DNA of 64,000 bases from NCBI GenBank assembly GCA_964466455.1, contig CAYXNL010000004.1, forward strand, positions 1 to 64,000, written 5' to 3'. The position numbers and the translations under genes were made by a program. Under the pieces are notes generated by a model. It saw only the letters and a list, made by a program, of their open reading frames with translations, was not told the DNA's origin and searched no databases. This stretch comes from S010-25 sp964466455. GTDB taxonomy: Bacteria; Pseudomonadota; Gammaproteobacteria; SZUA-229. Shown here piece by piece: positions 1 through 8,040 of this stretch (position 1 is its first letter; each line of letters starts with the position of its first letter).

Positions 1-51
1 GAAGGTGGTCGCACAGTGGGTGCCGGTGTGGTATCTAAAATTATTGAGTAA
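1..51 (+). CDS. tufB: Elongation factor Tu, C-terminal end (first tuf copy, partial)
   Basis: Only the last 16 codons and the TAA stop lie in the window. They encode the EF-Tu C terminus EGGRTVGAGVVSKIIE. EF-Tu delivers aminoacyl-tRNA to the ribosome as a GTP complex. All 51 bases, plus the next four, are identical to the end of the complete tuf gene at 15710-16900, so the chromosome carries two tuf copies, as is usual in Gammaproteobacteria. The position directly upstream of tRNA-Trp and secE corresponds to E. coli tufB, which is the reason for the symbol. Confidence 0.95.
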   Translation, partial: EGGRTVGAGVVSKIIE

Positions 52-138
52 TTAATTCTCTGTTTTGAGCTGTGCGCTGAAAACAGATTACTCAGATGAG
101 TGTATAGTGAAGAATATTTATTCTTCGCTTTCACGGTT
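52..138 (+). other. Intergenic hairpins between tuf and tRNA-Trp
   Basis: Two inverted repeats lie here. Positions 60-86 form a stem of CTGTTTT with AAAACAG, extended by three more pairs across a G-G mismatch. Positions 109-126 form GAAGAATA with TATTCTTC. Neither is followed by a run of T, so they look more like RNA processing or stability structures between the tuf mRNA and the tRNA than an intrinsic terminator. This is inferred from base pairing only. Confidence 0.35.
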
Positions 139-214
139 AGGCCAGTGGCTCAATTGGTAGAGCAGCGGTCTCCAAAACCGCAGGTTGGGGGTTCGAGTCC
201 CTCCTGGCCTGCCA
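139..214 (+). tRNA. tRNA-Trp (CCA anticodon)
   Basis: The acceptor stem AGGCCAG (139-145) pairs with CTGGCCT (204-210), followed by discriminator G and an encoded CCA (212-214). The anticodon stem GCGGT/ACCGC encloses the loop CTCCAAA, giving anticodon CCA for tryptophan. The T-arm has the expected GTTCGAGTCC. A tRNA-Trp between tuf and secE is common in Gammaproteobacteria. It is probably co-transcribed with tuf and released by processing. Confidence 0.97.
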
Positions 215-237
215 TTATTAAGGCAGGTGGAAAATAA

Positions 238-618
238 ATGGTCTCCAGGACCGAAGAAGTTGTTTCAAATAAGCTGGACACAGTCAAGTTAGTACTGGCT
301 ATCCTGGTTCTTGTGCTGGGTATTGTCGGTTTCTATAAGTATGAGGCTGAGTCACTTTTATACCGTGTATTAGGGATCGTTACTGCGGCAGGTATTGCTC
401 TTGCTATTGCTTATACAACAAATATAGGGCAGGCAGTGGCTGGTTTTGCGCATGAAGCGAGAATGGAGGTTCGGAAAGTAGTATGGCCGACGCGACAGGA
501 AACCATTCAAACCACAATGATGGTTATTGCTGCTGTCGTTATTATTGGTCTATTTCTCTGGATTGTTGATATGATTTTAGCCAATGCCATTCATCTGTTA
601 ACCGGAATGGGAGCATAA
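238..618 (+). CDS. secE: Preprotein translocase subunit SecE
   Basis: This 126-residue protein matches the three-TM proteobacterial SecE in length (E. coli 127). Hydrophobic segments lie at about residues 16-34, 41-60 and 93-118. The conserved cytoplasmic amphipathic region with EVRKVVWPTRQET precedes the last TM. SecE clamps SecY in the SecYEG channel in the inner membrane. The start is supported by AGGTGG seven bases upstream of the ATG. The gene ends three bases before nusG, so the pair is translationally close, as in E. coli. Confidence 0.97.
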   Translation: MVSRTEEVVSNKLDTVKLVLAILVLVLGIVGFYKYEAESLLYRVLGIVTAAGIALAIAYTTNIGQAVAGFAHEARMEVRKVVWPTRQETIQTTMMVIAAVVIIGLFLWIVDMILANAIHLLTGMGA

Positions 619-621
619 ATC

Positions 622-1155
622 ATGGCAAAACACTGGTACGTGGTGCATGCGTATTCAAATTTTGAGGCGAAGGTAAAGGCATCACTGGAAGAACATATTC
701 GTCTTGCCGAGATGGAGGATAGCTTTGGTCAGATCCTGATACCAACGGAAGAAGTAGTGGAAATCAGAGATGGTGCCAAGCGTCGCTCTGAGCGTAAATT
801 TTTTCCGGGTTATGTTCTGGTTGAAATGGAAATGACGGACGAGACCTGGCATCTGGTAAAAGATGTACCGAAAGTTATGGGTTTTATCGGTGGTACAAAA
901 GATCAGCCCGCACCTATTACAGATAAAGAGGCAATGGCGATTGTTAACGCTATTGCGGAAGGTGTTGAAAAACCCAAGCCTAAAGTTCTGTATCAACCGG
1001 GCGAAGTAGTTCGAGTTACAGACGGCCCCTTTAACGACTTTAATGGCGTGGTTGAGGAAGTGGATTATGAACGAAATCGGCTTAAGGTGGCTGTATTGAT
1101 TTTTGGTCGTTCAACACCGGTGGAGCTGGAATTTAGTCAGGTTGAAAAGGGTTAA
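622..1155 (+). CDS. nusG: Transcription termination/antitermination factor NusG
   Basis: A 177-residue NusG. The N-terminal NGN domain (about 1-110) begins KHWYVVHAYSNFEAKV and carries the FFPGYVLVEM core that contacts RNA polymerase. A linker leads to a C-terminal KOW domain (about 124-177) with the VRVTDGPFNDFNGVVEEVD signature that binds NusE/S10 or Rho. It raises the elongation rate and links transcription to translation and Rho termination. It forms the secE-nusG unit upstream of the ribosomal protein genes. Confidence 0.98.
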   Translation: MAKHWYVVHAYSNFEAKVKASLEEHIRLAEMEDSFGQILIPTEEVVEIRDGAKRRSERKFFPGYVLVEMEMTDETWHLVKDVPKVMGFIGGTKDQPAPITDKEAMAIVNAIAEGVEKPKPKVLYQPGEVVRVTDGPFNDFNGVVEEVDYERNRLKVAVLIFGRSTPVELEFSQVEKG

Positions 1156-1274
1156 ACGAGTACCAGATTTTAAGTTTTTGAGTCTATAAAAATACGACTT
1201 AAAAGCTGTGGTTTTTTAAAATATAGAATGGGGAGCCCGAAACTGAGTACGGCGTTTGCACCCGGGAGAGTAAG
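1156..1274 (+). promoter_or_regulatory. rplK leader, possible promoter and L1 control region
   Basis: The 119 bases between nusG and rplK are AT-rich and end in a G-rich stretch, including GGGGAGCCCGAAACTGAG (from about 1229) and CCCGGGAGAG (1261-1270) before the ATG. TAGAAT at 1224-1229 could be a -10 box, but I see no good -35. In E. coli this leader carries the L11 promoter and the site where L1 represses translation. The same role is likely here, but I could not draw a convincing L1 motif. Confidence 0.3.
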
Positions 1275-1709
1275 ATGGCGAAGAAAGTTGAAGCATATAT
1301 AAAATTGCAGGTACCTGCTGGTGCTGCAAATCCTAGTCCACCGGTTGGTCCTGCTCTGGGTCAGCACGGCGTGAATATTATGGAGTTCTGTAAGACGTTT
1401 AATGCTAAAACACAGGGCATTGAAAAAGATCTGCCGATCCCGGTTGTGATTACTGTTTATAGTGATAAAAGTTTTACCTTTATTACAAAAACACCACCGG
1501 CTTCAGTATTGTTGAGGAAGTCAGCCGGAATTGCCAAAGGTAGTGGTGAACCACATATCAATAAAGTGGGTAAAGTTAATCGTGCTCAGCTTGAAGATAT
1601 AGCAACGACTAAAATGCCTGATTTAACTGCAACAGATATGGATGCAGCCGTTCGCACGATTGCAGGTAGTGCGCGTAGTATGGGCATTGAAACAGAGGGT
1701 GTGAAATAA
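1275..1709 (+). CDS. rplK: 50S ribosomal protein L11 (uL11)
   Basis: This 144-residue L11 has the Pro-rich N-terminal motif PAGAANPSPPVGPALGQHG and the C-terminal RNA-binding domain ending SARSMGIETEGVK. L11 binds the GTPase-associated centre of 23S rRNA, is the site of thiostrepton action and is needed for RelA activation by uncharged tRNA. The start ATG follows GGGAGAG. Its TAA overlaps the rplA ATG in a TAATG junction, indicating coupled translation. Confidence 0.98.
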   Translation: MAKKVEAYIKLQVPAGAANPSPPVGPALGQHGVNIMEFCKTFNAKTQGIEKDLPIPVVITVYSDKSFTFITKTPPASVLLRKSAGIAKGSGEPHINKVGKVNRAQLEDIATTKMPDLTATDMDAAVRTIAGSARSMGIETEGVK

Positions 1710-2404
1710 TGGCTAAGCTATCGAAGCGTGTGAAAGTAATCAACGAAAAAGTGGACAGAGATAAAGTTTATCCACTTGAAGAAGCGCTTTCCTTACTGAA
1801 AGAATTGTCCACAGTTAAATTTAACGAATCTGTTGATGTTAGTGTGAACCTGGGTGTTGACCCAAAGAAAAGTGATCAGGTTGTACGTGGTGCGACAGTG
1901 CTTCCAAATGGAAGCGGAAAAGAAGTACGTGTTGCAGTATTTACCGATGGTGATAACGTAAAAGCAGCACAGGAGGCCGGCGCAGATATTGTCGGTATGG
2001 ATGATCTCGCTGCTGAAGTTAAAAAAGGAAATCTAAATTTTGATGTGGTTATTGCATCGCCTGATGCAATGCGTGTTGTTGGTCAGTTAGGTCAGATACT
2101 TGGACCGCGTGGTTTAATGCCTAATCCAAAAGTAGGCACGGTAACACCAAATGTAGCGCAGGCAGTCAAAAATGCGAAATCCGGACAGGTGCGCTACCGC
2201 GTTGATAAAGCCGGTATTGTGCATGCATCGGTTGGTACGGTTAAGTTTGATGTGTCACAGTTAAAAGAAAATATTGACAGTCTGCTTGCCGATTTAATTA
2301 AGGCAAAACCAACAGCTGCAAAAGGTATTTATCTTAAAAAGATTTCTGTTTCAACAACGATGGGACCCGGTCTGGCAGTGGATCAGTCTGTTTATGCCAG
2401 TTAG
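1709..2404 (+). CDS. rplA: 50S ribosomal protein L1 (uL1)
   Basis: A 231-residue L1 (E. coli 234) with the family signature near GQILGPRGLMPNPKVGTVT. L1 forms the mobile L1 stalk that moves deacylated tRNA out of the E site, and in enterobacteria it represses the rplKA mRNA by binding its leader. It overlaps rplK by one base, so both are made from one transcript. The C terminus ends DQSVYAS just before a strong hairpin. Confidence 0.98.
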   Translation: MAKLSKRVKVINEKVDRDKVYPLEEALSLLKELSTVKFNESVDVSVNLGVDPKKSDQVVRGATVLPNGSGKEVRVAVFTDGDNVKAAQEAGADIVGMDDLAAEVKKGNLNFDVVIASPDAMRVVGQLGQILGPRGLMPNPKVGTVTPNVAQAVKNAKSGQVRYRVDKAGIVHASVGTVKFDVSQLKENIDSLLADLIKAKPTAAKGIYLKKISVSTTMGPGLAVDQSVYAS

Positions 2405-2424
2405 TTGTTGAGATGATGTATTTG

Positions 2425-2453
2425 TTACTGCCTGGCAATTTACCAGGTAGTAA
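2425..2453 (+). other. Strong hairpin after rplA
   Basis: TTACTGCCTGG (2425-2435) pairs with CCAGGTAGTAA (2443-2453) as an 11-bp stem with one G-U pair around a 7-base loop. The sequence after it is TAATAAATTT, not a clean T run, so it may act as an mRNA 3' end or processing structure between rplKA and rplJL rather than an efficient terminator. Confidence 0.55.
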
Positions 2454-2482
2454 TAATAAATTTGACAGCCGAGCGATCGGTG

Positions 2483-2570
2483 TCGTCAGAGACCGTAGGT
2501 GCAGAGGCGTTTATATTAAATGCCACTGCTTAATGTCCTACGTAGATGGTGAATCTCTCAGGAGAGCACC
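2483..2570 (+). promoter_or_regulatory. L10 leader (autoregulatory r-protein leader of rplJL)
   Basis: GACCGTAGGTGCAGAGG (from 2491) and the downstream arm TAATGTCCTACGTAGATGGTG (from 2531) reproduce the arms of the E. coli L10 leader, whose kink-turn and bulged stem bind the L10-(L12)4 complex. Binding represses translation of rplJ and rplL when free L10 accumulates. The element sits 80-170 bases before the rplJ start, as expected. I recognise it from the conserved sequence of both arms; a covariance search with the Rfam L10_leader model would settle it. Confidence 0.75.
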
Positions 2571-2648
2571 GTGAGGATCATATATGTTGTATGGTCTGTA
2601 ATATCCGGTCGGGGTTGTAATGCTCCCGGCTTTAACTGGAGAGCTAAA

Positions 2649-3179
2649 GTGGCACTATGTCTTGAAGACAAGAAATCAATTGTTGCTGAGGTTTCTACAA
2701 TTGCCGCCAGTGCGCTTTCAGCAGTTGCTGCTGAATATCGAGGGTTAAGCGTTGATGAAATGACTGATTTACGTGTTAAAGCGCGTAATGAAGGTGTTTA
2801 TCTACGTGTTATCAAAAACACACTGGTAAAACGTGCAGTTGAAGGTACTGAGTTTGAGTGTATGCGTGATTCACTTGTGGGACCGCTGATTATGGCGTTT
2901 TCACAGGATGATCCCGGTGCAGCCGCTCGACTCGTGAATAACTTTTCAAAAGACAACGACAGGCTTGTCGCGAAGGTAATTGCAATTGGTGGCGAAATAC
3001 TGCCTGTTGAACAACTTGACACTCTGTCAAAATTACCGAACCGTGACCAGGCTCTGGCTATGTTAATGTCGGTAATGAAAGCACCGATCGAAAAATTTGT
3101 TCGCACCCTCAACGAGCCACACGCGAAACTGGTTCGTACTGTGGCGGCTGTGCGTGATCAAAAACAGGCCAATGCTTAG
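2649..3179 (+). CDS. rplJ: 50S ribosomal protein L10 (uL10)
   Basis: The protein is 176 residues from the GTG at 2649. This start is chosen because the product then begins VALCLEDKKSIVAEVS, aligning with E. coli MALNLQDKQAIVAEVS, and because GGAG lies eight bases upstream. The open frame continues upstream to 2571, but that part is the regulatory leader. L10 is the base of the L7/L12 stalk. The C terminus (TLNEPHAKLVRTVAAVRDQK) carries the helix that binds L12 dimers. L10 with L12 is expected to repress its own mRNA through the leader. Confidence 0.96.
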   Translation: MALCLEDKKSIVAEVSTIAASALSAVAAEYRGLSVDEMTDLRVKARNEGVYLRVIKNTLVKRAVEGTEFECMRDSLVGPLIMAFSQDDPGAAARLVNNFSKDNDRLVAKVIAIGGEILPVEQLDTLSKLPNRDQALAMLMSVMKAPIEKFVRTLNEPHAKLVRTVAAVRDQKQANA

Positions 3180-3261
3180 GCGGGCTTGATGTTCAGGCGG
3201 ACACGTAGTAACCAATACTACTTTATAATTTTAACTATATATTTTAAATCTGGAGAAAGTC

Positions 3262-3639
3262 ATGGCTGTTTCTAAAGATGATATTCTGGAAACTATTTCC
3301 AATATGTCTGTAATGGAAGTTGTAGATCTAATATCTGCAATGGAAGAAAAATTTGGTGTATCAGCGGCGGTTGCCGTTGCTGCAGCACCAGCTGCTGGTG
3401 ATGGTGGTGGTGAAGCTGCTGTTGTTAAAGATGAGTTTGATGTGGTATTAACTGGCTTTGGTGGCAACAAGGTTTCTGTTATTAAAGCGGTACGTGCAAT
3501 AACAGGGCTAGGTCTGAAAGAAGCAAAAAGTGCAGTAGAAGATACACCAACAACAGTTAAAGAAGCTGCAACAAAAGACGAAGCTGAAGATATTAAAAAG
3601 CAGCTTGAAGAAGCTGGCGCATCTGTCGAGCTTAAATAG
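3262..3639 (+). CDS. rplL: 50S ribosomal protein L7/L12 (bL12)
   Basis: A 125-residue L12. The N-terminal dimerisation helices (about 1-35, ending EEKFGVSAA) are followed by an Ala/Gly hinge (about 36-55). The C-terminal factor-binding domain contains GGNKVSVIKAVRAITGLGLKEAK. Multiple copies form the stalk that recruits EF-Tu, EF-G, IF2 and RF3. TCTGGAGAAAG gives a strong ribosome-binding site, fitting the need for more L12 than L10. Confidence 0.98.
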   Translation: MAVSKDDILETISNMSVMEVVDLISAMEEKFGVSAAVAVAAAPAAGDGGGEAAVVKDEFDVVLTGFGGNKVSVIKAVRAITGLGLKEAKSAVEDTPTTVKEAATKDEAEDIKKQLEEAGASVELK

Positions 3640-3646
3640 GCACTGC

Positions 3647-3720
3647 GCTGATTATCGTAATCAGCAACAGCTAAGGCTGGTGATTCTGTTCGCAGTCGAT
3701 GTGAACAGAATTAACCGGCC
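3647..3720 (+). promoter_or_regulatory. rplL-rpoB intergenic hairpins (attenuator / processing region)
   Basis: Two perfect inverted repeats lie in the 177-base gap. GCTGATTA/TAATCAGC spans 3647-3665, and a longer one spans 3675-3720 (ATTCTGTTC/GAACAGAAT with outer GGCTGG/CCGGCC pairing), followed by TTTGCCCGTTT. In E. coli the same gap holds a partial terminator and an RNase III site that lower rpoBC expression relative to rplJL. The same arrangement is seen here; the mechanism is inferred. Confidence 0.6.
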
Positions 3721-3816
3721 TTTGCCCGTTTCCGTTACAAACTTCTGATGGAAACTGCTGATAGAAAAGTTATTTATTAAACGTCTAACAAGACAAAGTT
3801 CACACGAGGAATACTG

Positions 3817-6800
3817 ATGGCATATTCATTTACCGAGAAAAAACGACTACGCAAGGATTTCGGTAAACGTCCACCTGTGTTGGATGTTCCCTATCTACTG
3901 TCCATGCAAATAGATTCATTCCGTTCTTTTTTGCAATCAGATAAAGCTCAGCAGAACCGTGAAGAAGCAGGTTTGCAGGGTGCGTTTAAATCAGTATTCC
4001 CAATTGTCAGTTATTCTGGTCATGTGAAGCTGCAATTTGTTCAATATAATTTGGGAAAACCGACTTTTGATGTAAAAGAATGTCAGTTACGTGGGATGAC
4101 CTACGCTGCCCCTTTGCGCGTCATTTTGCGACTGGAGATTTTTGATAAGGATAGCAAGAAAAAAACCACACCGAAAGAAGTAAAGGAACAGGAAGTTTAT
4201 ATGGGTGAAATGCCATTGATGACCGATAATGGTACTTTTGTTATTAATGGCACAGAACGTGTAATCGTTTCCCAGTTGCATCGTTCCCCTGGTGTTTTAT
4301 TCGATCATGACAAGGGTAAAACCCATTCCTCTGGAAAGATATTATATTCAGCGCGTGTCATTCCTTACCGCGGTTCATGGCTTGATTTCGAATTTGATCC
4401 AAAAGACAGTCTGTTCGTGCGTATCGACCGTCGTCGTAAGTTGCCTGCATCTATACTGCTGCGTGCGCTGGGCTATAATAACGAAGAGATTCTCGATATT
4501 TTCTTTGCTAGCGTTGAATATACATTTACCAAAAATGGTCTGAGTTTTGAGCTTTCTCCCGAGCGCCTGCGTGGGGAAACAGCCGGCTTTGATATTAAGG
4601 TTGGAAAAGACGTTATTATCGAATCAGGTCGTCGTATAACCATGCGACATATAAAACAACTGGAAAAGAAAAAAGTTACTACATTAAATGCGCCACTGGA
4701 TTACCTTGTCGGCAAGATTCTGGCACACGATCTGATCGATACAGAAACCGGTGAGGTCATGGTGCCGAGTAATACCGAATTCACTGAAGAATTGATTACC
4801 TTTGTACAGGAAAAAGGTATTAAAAGTGTACGTGTTATTTATACCAATGATCTGGATACAGGCCCATTCATTTCCAATACCTTGAATGTAGATAGCACAA
4901 CGACACAACTGGAAGCACAAATTGAAATCTATCGTATGATGCGCCCGGGGGAACCCCCAACAAAAGACGCGTCTGAAAATCTGTTTAATAACCTGTTTTT
5001 TTCTGAAGATCGTTATGATCTTTCTACCGTTGGACGGATGAAATTTAATCGTCGTTTACAACGTGATTCATCAGAAGGCCCCGGAATACTTTATGACTAC
5101 AAGCATTTTAATAAGAAGAAAGATGAAAAATCAAAGCAGCTAGTTGAAAATAATGCGGAGTCATCGGATATCCTGTCGGTGATGCTGGAGTTGATTAACA
5201 TCCGTAATGGTAAAGGTACGGTAGATGATATTGATCACCTCGGTAATCGTCGTATTCGATCTGTTGGTGAAATGGCTGAAAATGTTTTTCGTGTTGGTCT
5301 GGTGCGTGTTGAACGTGCCGTGAAGGAGCGTTTGACGACAGCTGAACAAGATGGTTTGATGCCGCAGGAATTAATCAATGCAAAACCGGTAGCTGCTGCG
5401 GTGAAAGAATTTTTTGGCTCCAGCCAGTTATCTCAGTTTATGGATCAGAATAACCCCCTGTCTGAGGTAACGCATAAACGTCGGATTTCTGCACTTGGAC
5501 CGGGCGGCCTTACCCGTGAACGTGCCGGTTTTGAAGTACGGGATGTACACCCGACACATTACGGTCGTGTCTGCCCGATTGAAACACCTGAAGGCCCGAA
5601 TATTGGTTTGATTAACTCACTGTCGGTCTATGCCTGCACTAATGAATATGGCTTCCTTGAAACGCCTTATCGCAAGGTTATTGATGGTGTGGCAACCAGT
5701 GAGATCGAATACCTGTCGGCAATTGAAGAAAGTAATTTTATTATTGCCCAGGCGAACGCTACCATGAATGACAATGGTAAATTGCTTGACGAACTGGTTT
5801 CCTGTCGCCACATGAATGAGTTCTCACTGGCCTCGCCGGGCGATGTGCAATATATGGATGTATCACCAAAACAGATTGTCTCGGTAGCCGCGTCCTTAAT
5901 TCCCTTTCTTGAACATAATGATGCGAATCGTGCGTTGATGGGGTCGAACATGCAACGCCAGGCGGTGCCGACCCTGCGTGCTGACAAACCACTGGTTGGT
6001 ACCGGTATGGAACGCGCGGTTGCGCATGATTCCGGTGCATCAGTGATAGCAAAACGTGGTGGAGTAATTGATTCGGTTGATGCTGCACGTATTGTTATTC
6101 GTGCACACAATGATGAGGCGGCTGACGGTGCAACTGGCGTTGATATCTATAATCTCACTAAATATACCCGTTCTAACCAGAATACCTGTATTAACCAGCG
6201 TCCGCTAGTACGAGTGGGTGATGTGGTACAACGGGGTGATATTATTGCTGATGGGCCTTCTACTGATATGGGAGAGCTGGCGCTGGGGCAGAATATGCTG
6301 ATTGCCTATATGACATGGAATGGCTATAACTTTGAAGATTCCATTATCATTTCTGAACGAGTGGTTGAAGAAGACCGTTATACGACTATCCATATTCAGG
6401 AACTGAGTAGTGTAGCGCGTGATACCAAGCTGGGCTCTGAGGAAATTACTGCCGACATACCAAATGTTAGTGAAGGTCTGTTGTCAAAACTGGACGAATC
6501 CGGCGTGGTTTATGTTGGCGCTGAAGTGAAACCGGGTGACATCCTGGTTGGTAAGGTAACACCGAAAGGTGAGACACAACTGACAGCGGAAGAAAAGCTG
6601 TTACGTGCCATTTTTGGTGAAAAAGCCTCTGATGTTAAAGATTCATCATTGCGTGTGCCAGCAAGTACTTTTGGTACCGTTATTGGGGTACAGGTGTTTA
6701 CCCGCGATGGCGTAGAAAAAGATAAACGGGCCATGGAAATCGAAGAACAGGAAATCGCATCAGTGAAGAAGGACGTGGATGCACAATGGCATATTATTGA

Positions 6801-7965
6801 AGAGGATATGTATGCTCGGATGAAATCTATTTTTGTTGATAGTCAGGCCTCTGGTGGGCCGGATGGGCTTAAGGCCGGTGACAAAATAAAAGAGTCATAT
6901 CTTGATGCGCTTGACAACTCGTCCTGGTCACAGATTCGCCTTAAAGATGAAGAAGCAAATGCCAAGATCGAAGAGTTAACCAAACAGCACAAGGAACAGC
7001 GTAAGCTGCTGGATGCCTACTTCGATGAGAAAAGGGCTAAATTAACAGCAGGTGATGATCTCGCTCCTGGCGTGTTAAAAATGGTAAAAGTGTATCTTGC
7101 GGTTAAACGTCGTATGCAGCCAGGTGACAAGATGGCGGGACGCCATGGTAACAAGGGTGTGGTATCAATCATTGTGCCGGTTGAAGATATGCCGCATACC
7201 GAAGATGGAACACCAATTGATATTATTCTTAACCCACTGGGGGTGCCATCACGCATGAATGTGGGGCAGGTTCTTGAAACCCACCTTGGTCTGGCCGCAA
7301 AAGGGCTGGGTGATGTGATCGCCAAAATGCTGGATGACAATGCGCCGGTTGCGGATATTCGTGGGTTCCTTGAAAAAATTTATAACTATAAGATTCATAA
7401 AGTTGATCTGGATTCTTTCAGTGATGAGGAAATTCTGCATCTGGCCGGTAATCTGCGCAAAGGTGTGCCGATGGCAACACCAGTGTTTGACGGTGCAAAT
7501 GAAGAGGAAATTCATTATATGCTCAAGCTGGCCGGGTTGCCGGTAAGCGGGCAGACTACTTTGTATGATGGGTGTACTGGTGATGCATTTGACTGCCCGA
7601 TTACGATTGGCTACAAGTACATGCTGAAACTCAATCACCTGATTGATGACAAAATGCATGCACGTTCAACCGGTCCGTATAGTCTGGTTACCCAGCAGCC
7701 ATTGGGTGGTAAGGCACAGTTCGGTGGTCAGCGCTTTGGTGAGATGGAAGTCTGGGCCCTGGAAGCCTATGGGGCGGCCTACACCTTGCAGGAGATGCTT
7801 ACCGTGAAGTCAGATGATGTGGCCGGTCGTAACAAGATGTATAAAAATATTGTTGATGGTAATCATCACATGGAACCGGGTATGCCGGAATCCTTTAATG
7901 TGTTACTCAAAGAAATTCGTGCGCTGGGTATCAATATTGAACTTGAGCAGGAGAATGAATCCTGA
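3817..7965 (+). CDS. rpoB: DNA-directed RNA polymerase subunit beta
   Basis: A 1382-residue beta subunit, 40 longer than E. coli. The rifampicin-binding cluster lies at about residues 535-565 (SSQLSQFMDQNNPLSEVTHK, then RRISALGPGG). It carries the wild-type residues at the positions equal to E. coli Q513, D516, H526, R529 and S531, so no rifampicin resistance substitution is visible. The C-terminal part has KMAGRHGNKGVVS and the QFGGQRFGEMEVWALEAYGA segment that joins the alpha dimer and beta'. The start follows ACGAGGAATACTG. It forms an operon with rpoC. Confidence 0.99.
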   Translation: MAYSFTEKKRLRKDFGKRPPVLDVPYLLSMQIDSFRSFLQSDKAQQNREEAGLQGAFKSVFPIVSYSGHVKLQFVQYNLGKPTFDVKECQLRGMTYAAPLRVILRLEIFDKDSKKKTTPKEVKEQEVYMGEMPLMTDNGTFVINGTERVIVSQLHRSPGVLFDHDKGKTHSSGKILYSARVIPYRGSWLDFEFDPKDSLFVRIDRRRKLPASILLRALGYNNEEILDIFFASVEYTFTKNGLSFELSPERLRGETAGFDIKVGKDVIIESGRRITMRHIKQLEKKKVTTLNAPLDYLVGKILAHDLIDTETGEVMVPSNTEFTEELITFVQEKGIKSVRVIYTNDLDTGPFISNTLNVDSTTTQLEAQIEIYRMMRPGEPPTKDASENLFNNLFFSEDRYDLSTVGRMKFNRRLQRDSSEGPGILYDYKHFNKKKDEKSKQLVENNAESSDILSVMLELINIRNGKGTVDDIDHLGNRRIRSVGEMAENVFRVGLVRVERAVKERLTTAEQDGLMPQELINAKPVAAAVKEFFGSSQLSQFMDQNNPLSEVTHKRRISALGPGGLTRERAGFEVRDVHPTHYGRVCPIETPEGPNIGLINSLSVYACTNEYGFLETPYRKVIDGVATSEIEYLSAIEESNFIIAQANATMNDNGKLLDELVSCRHMNEFSLASPGDVQYMDVSPKQIVSVAASLIPFLEHNDANRALMGSNMQRQAVPTLRADKPLVGTGMERAVAHDSGASVIAKRGGVIDSVDAARIVIRAHNDEAADGATGVDIYNLTKYTRSNQNTCINQRPLVRVGDVVQRGDIIADGPSTDMGELALGQNMLIAYMTWNGYNFEDSIIISERVVEEDRYTTIHIQELSSVARDTKLGSEEITADIPNVSEGLLSKLDESGVVYVGAEVKPGDILVGKVTPKGETQLTAEEKLLRAIFGEKASDVKDSSLRVPASTFGTVIGVQVFTRDGVEKDKRAMEIEEQEIASVKKDVDAQWHIIEEDMYARMKSIFVDSQASGGPDGLKAGDKIKESYLDALDNSSWSQIRLKDEEANAKIEELTKQHKEQRKLLDAYFDEKRAKLTAGDDLAPGVLKMVKVYLAVKRRMQPGDKMAGRHGNKGVVSIIVPVEDMPHTEDGTPIDIILNPLGVPSRMNVGQVLETHLGLAAKGLGDVIAKMLDDNAPVADIRGFLEKIYNYKIHKVDLDSFSDEEILHLAGNLRKGVPMATPVFDGANEEEIHYMLKLAGLPVSGQTTLYDGCTGDAFDCPITIGYKYMLKLNHLIDDKMHARSTGPYSLVTQQPLGGKAQFGGQRFGEMEVWALEAYGAAYTLQEMLTVKSDDVAGRNKMYKNIVDGNHHMEPGMPESFNVLLKEIRALGINIELEQENES

Positions 7966-8040
7966 CGCAGGATTCGGCAAACACGTAGCGACTGATTACA
8001 TAACTATCAGATTACATACTATTAGACAGGATTAAGGGCA

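Noticed and set aside
2462..2490. Promoter at TTGACA before rplJ
   Set aside because: A 17-base spacer leads to GTCAGA, which is not a -10 box. The bases belong to the L10 leader structure.
2571..2648. 26-residue N-terminal extension of L10
   Set aside because: The frame is open, but it covers the regulatory leader, and the GTG at 2649 has a Shine-Dalgarno sequence and matches the family start.
5416..5505. Resistance substitutions in RpoB, RpsL or ParC
   Set aside because: The rifampicin, streptomycin and quinolone regions all carry wild-type residues at the known resistance positions.
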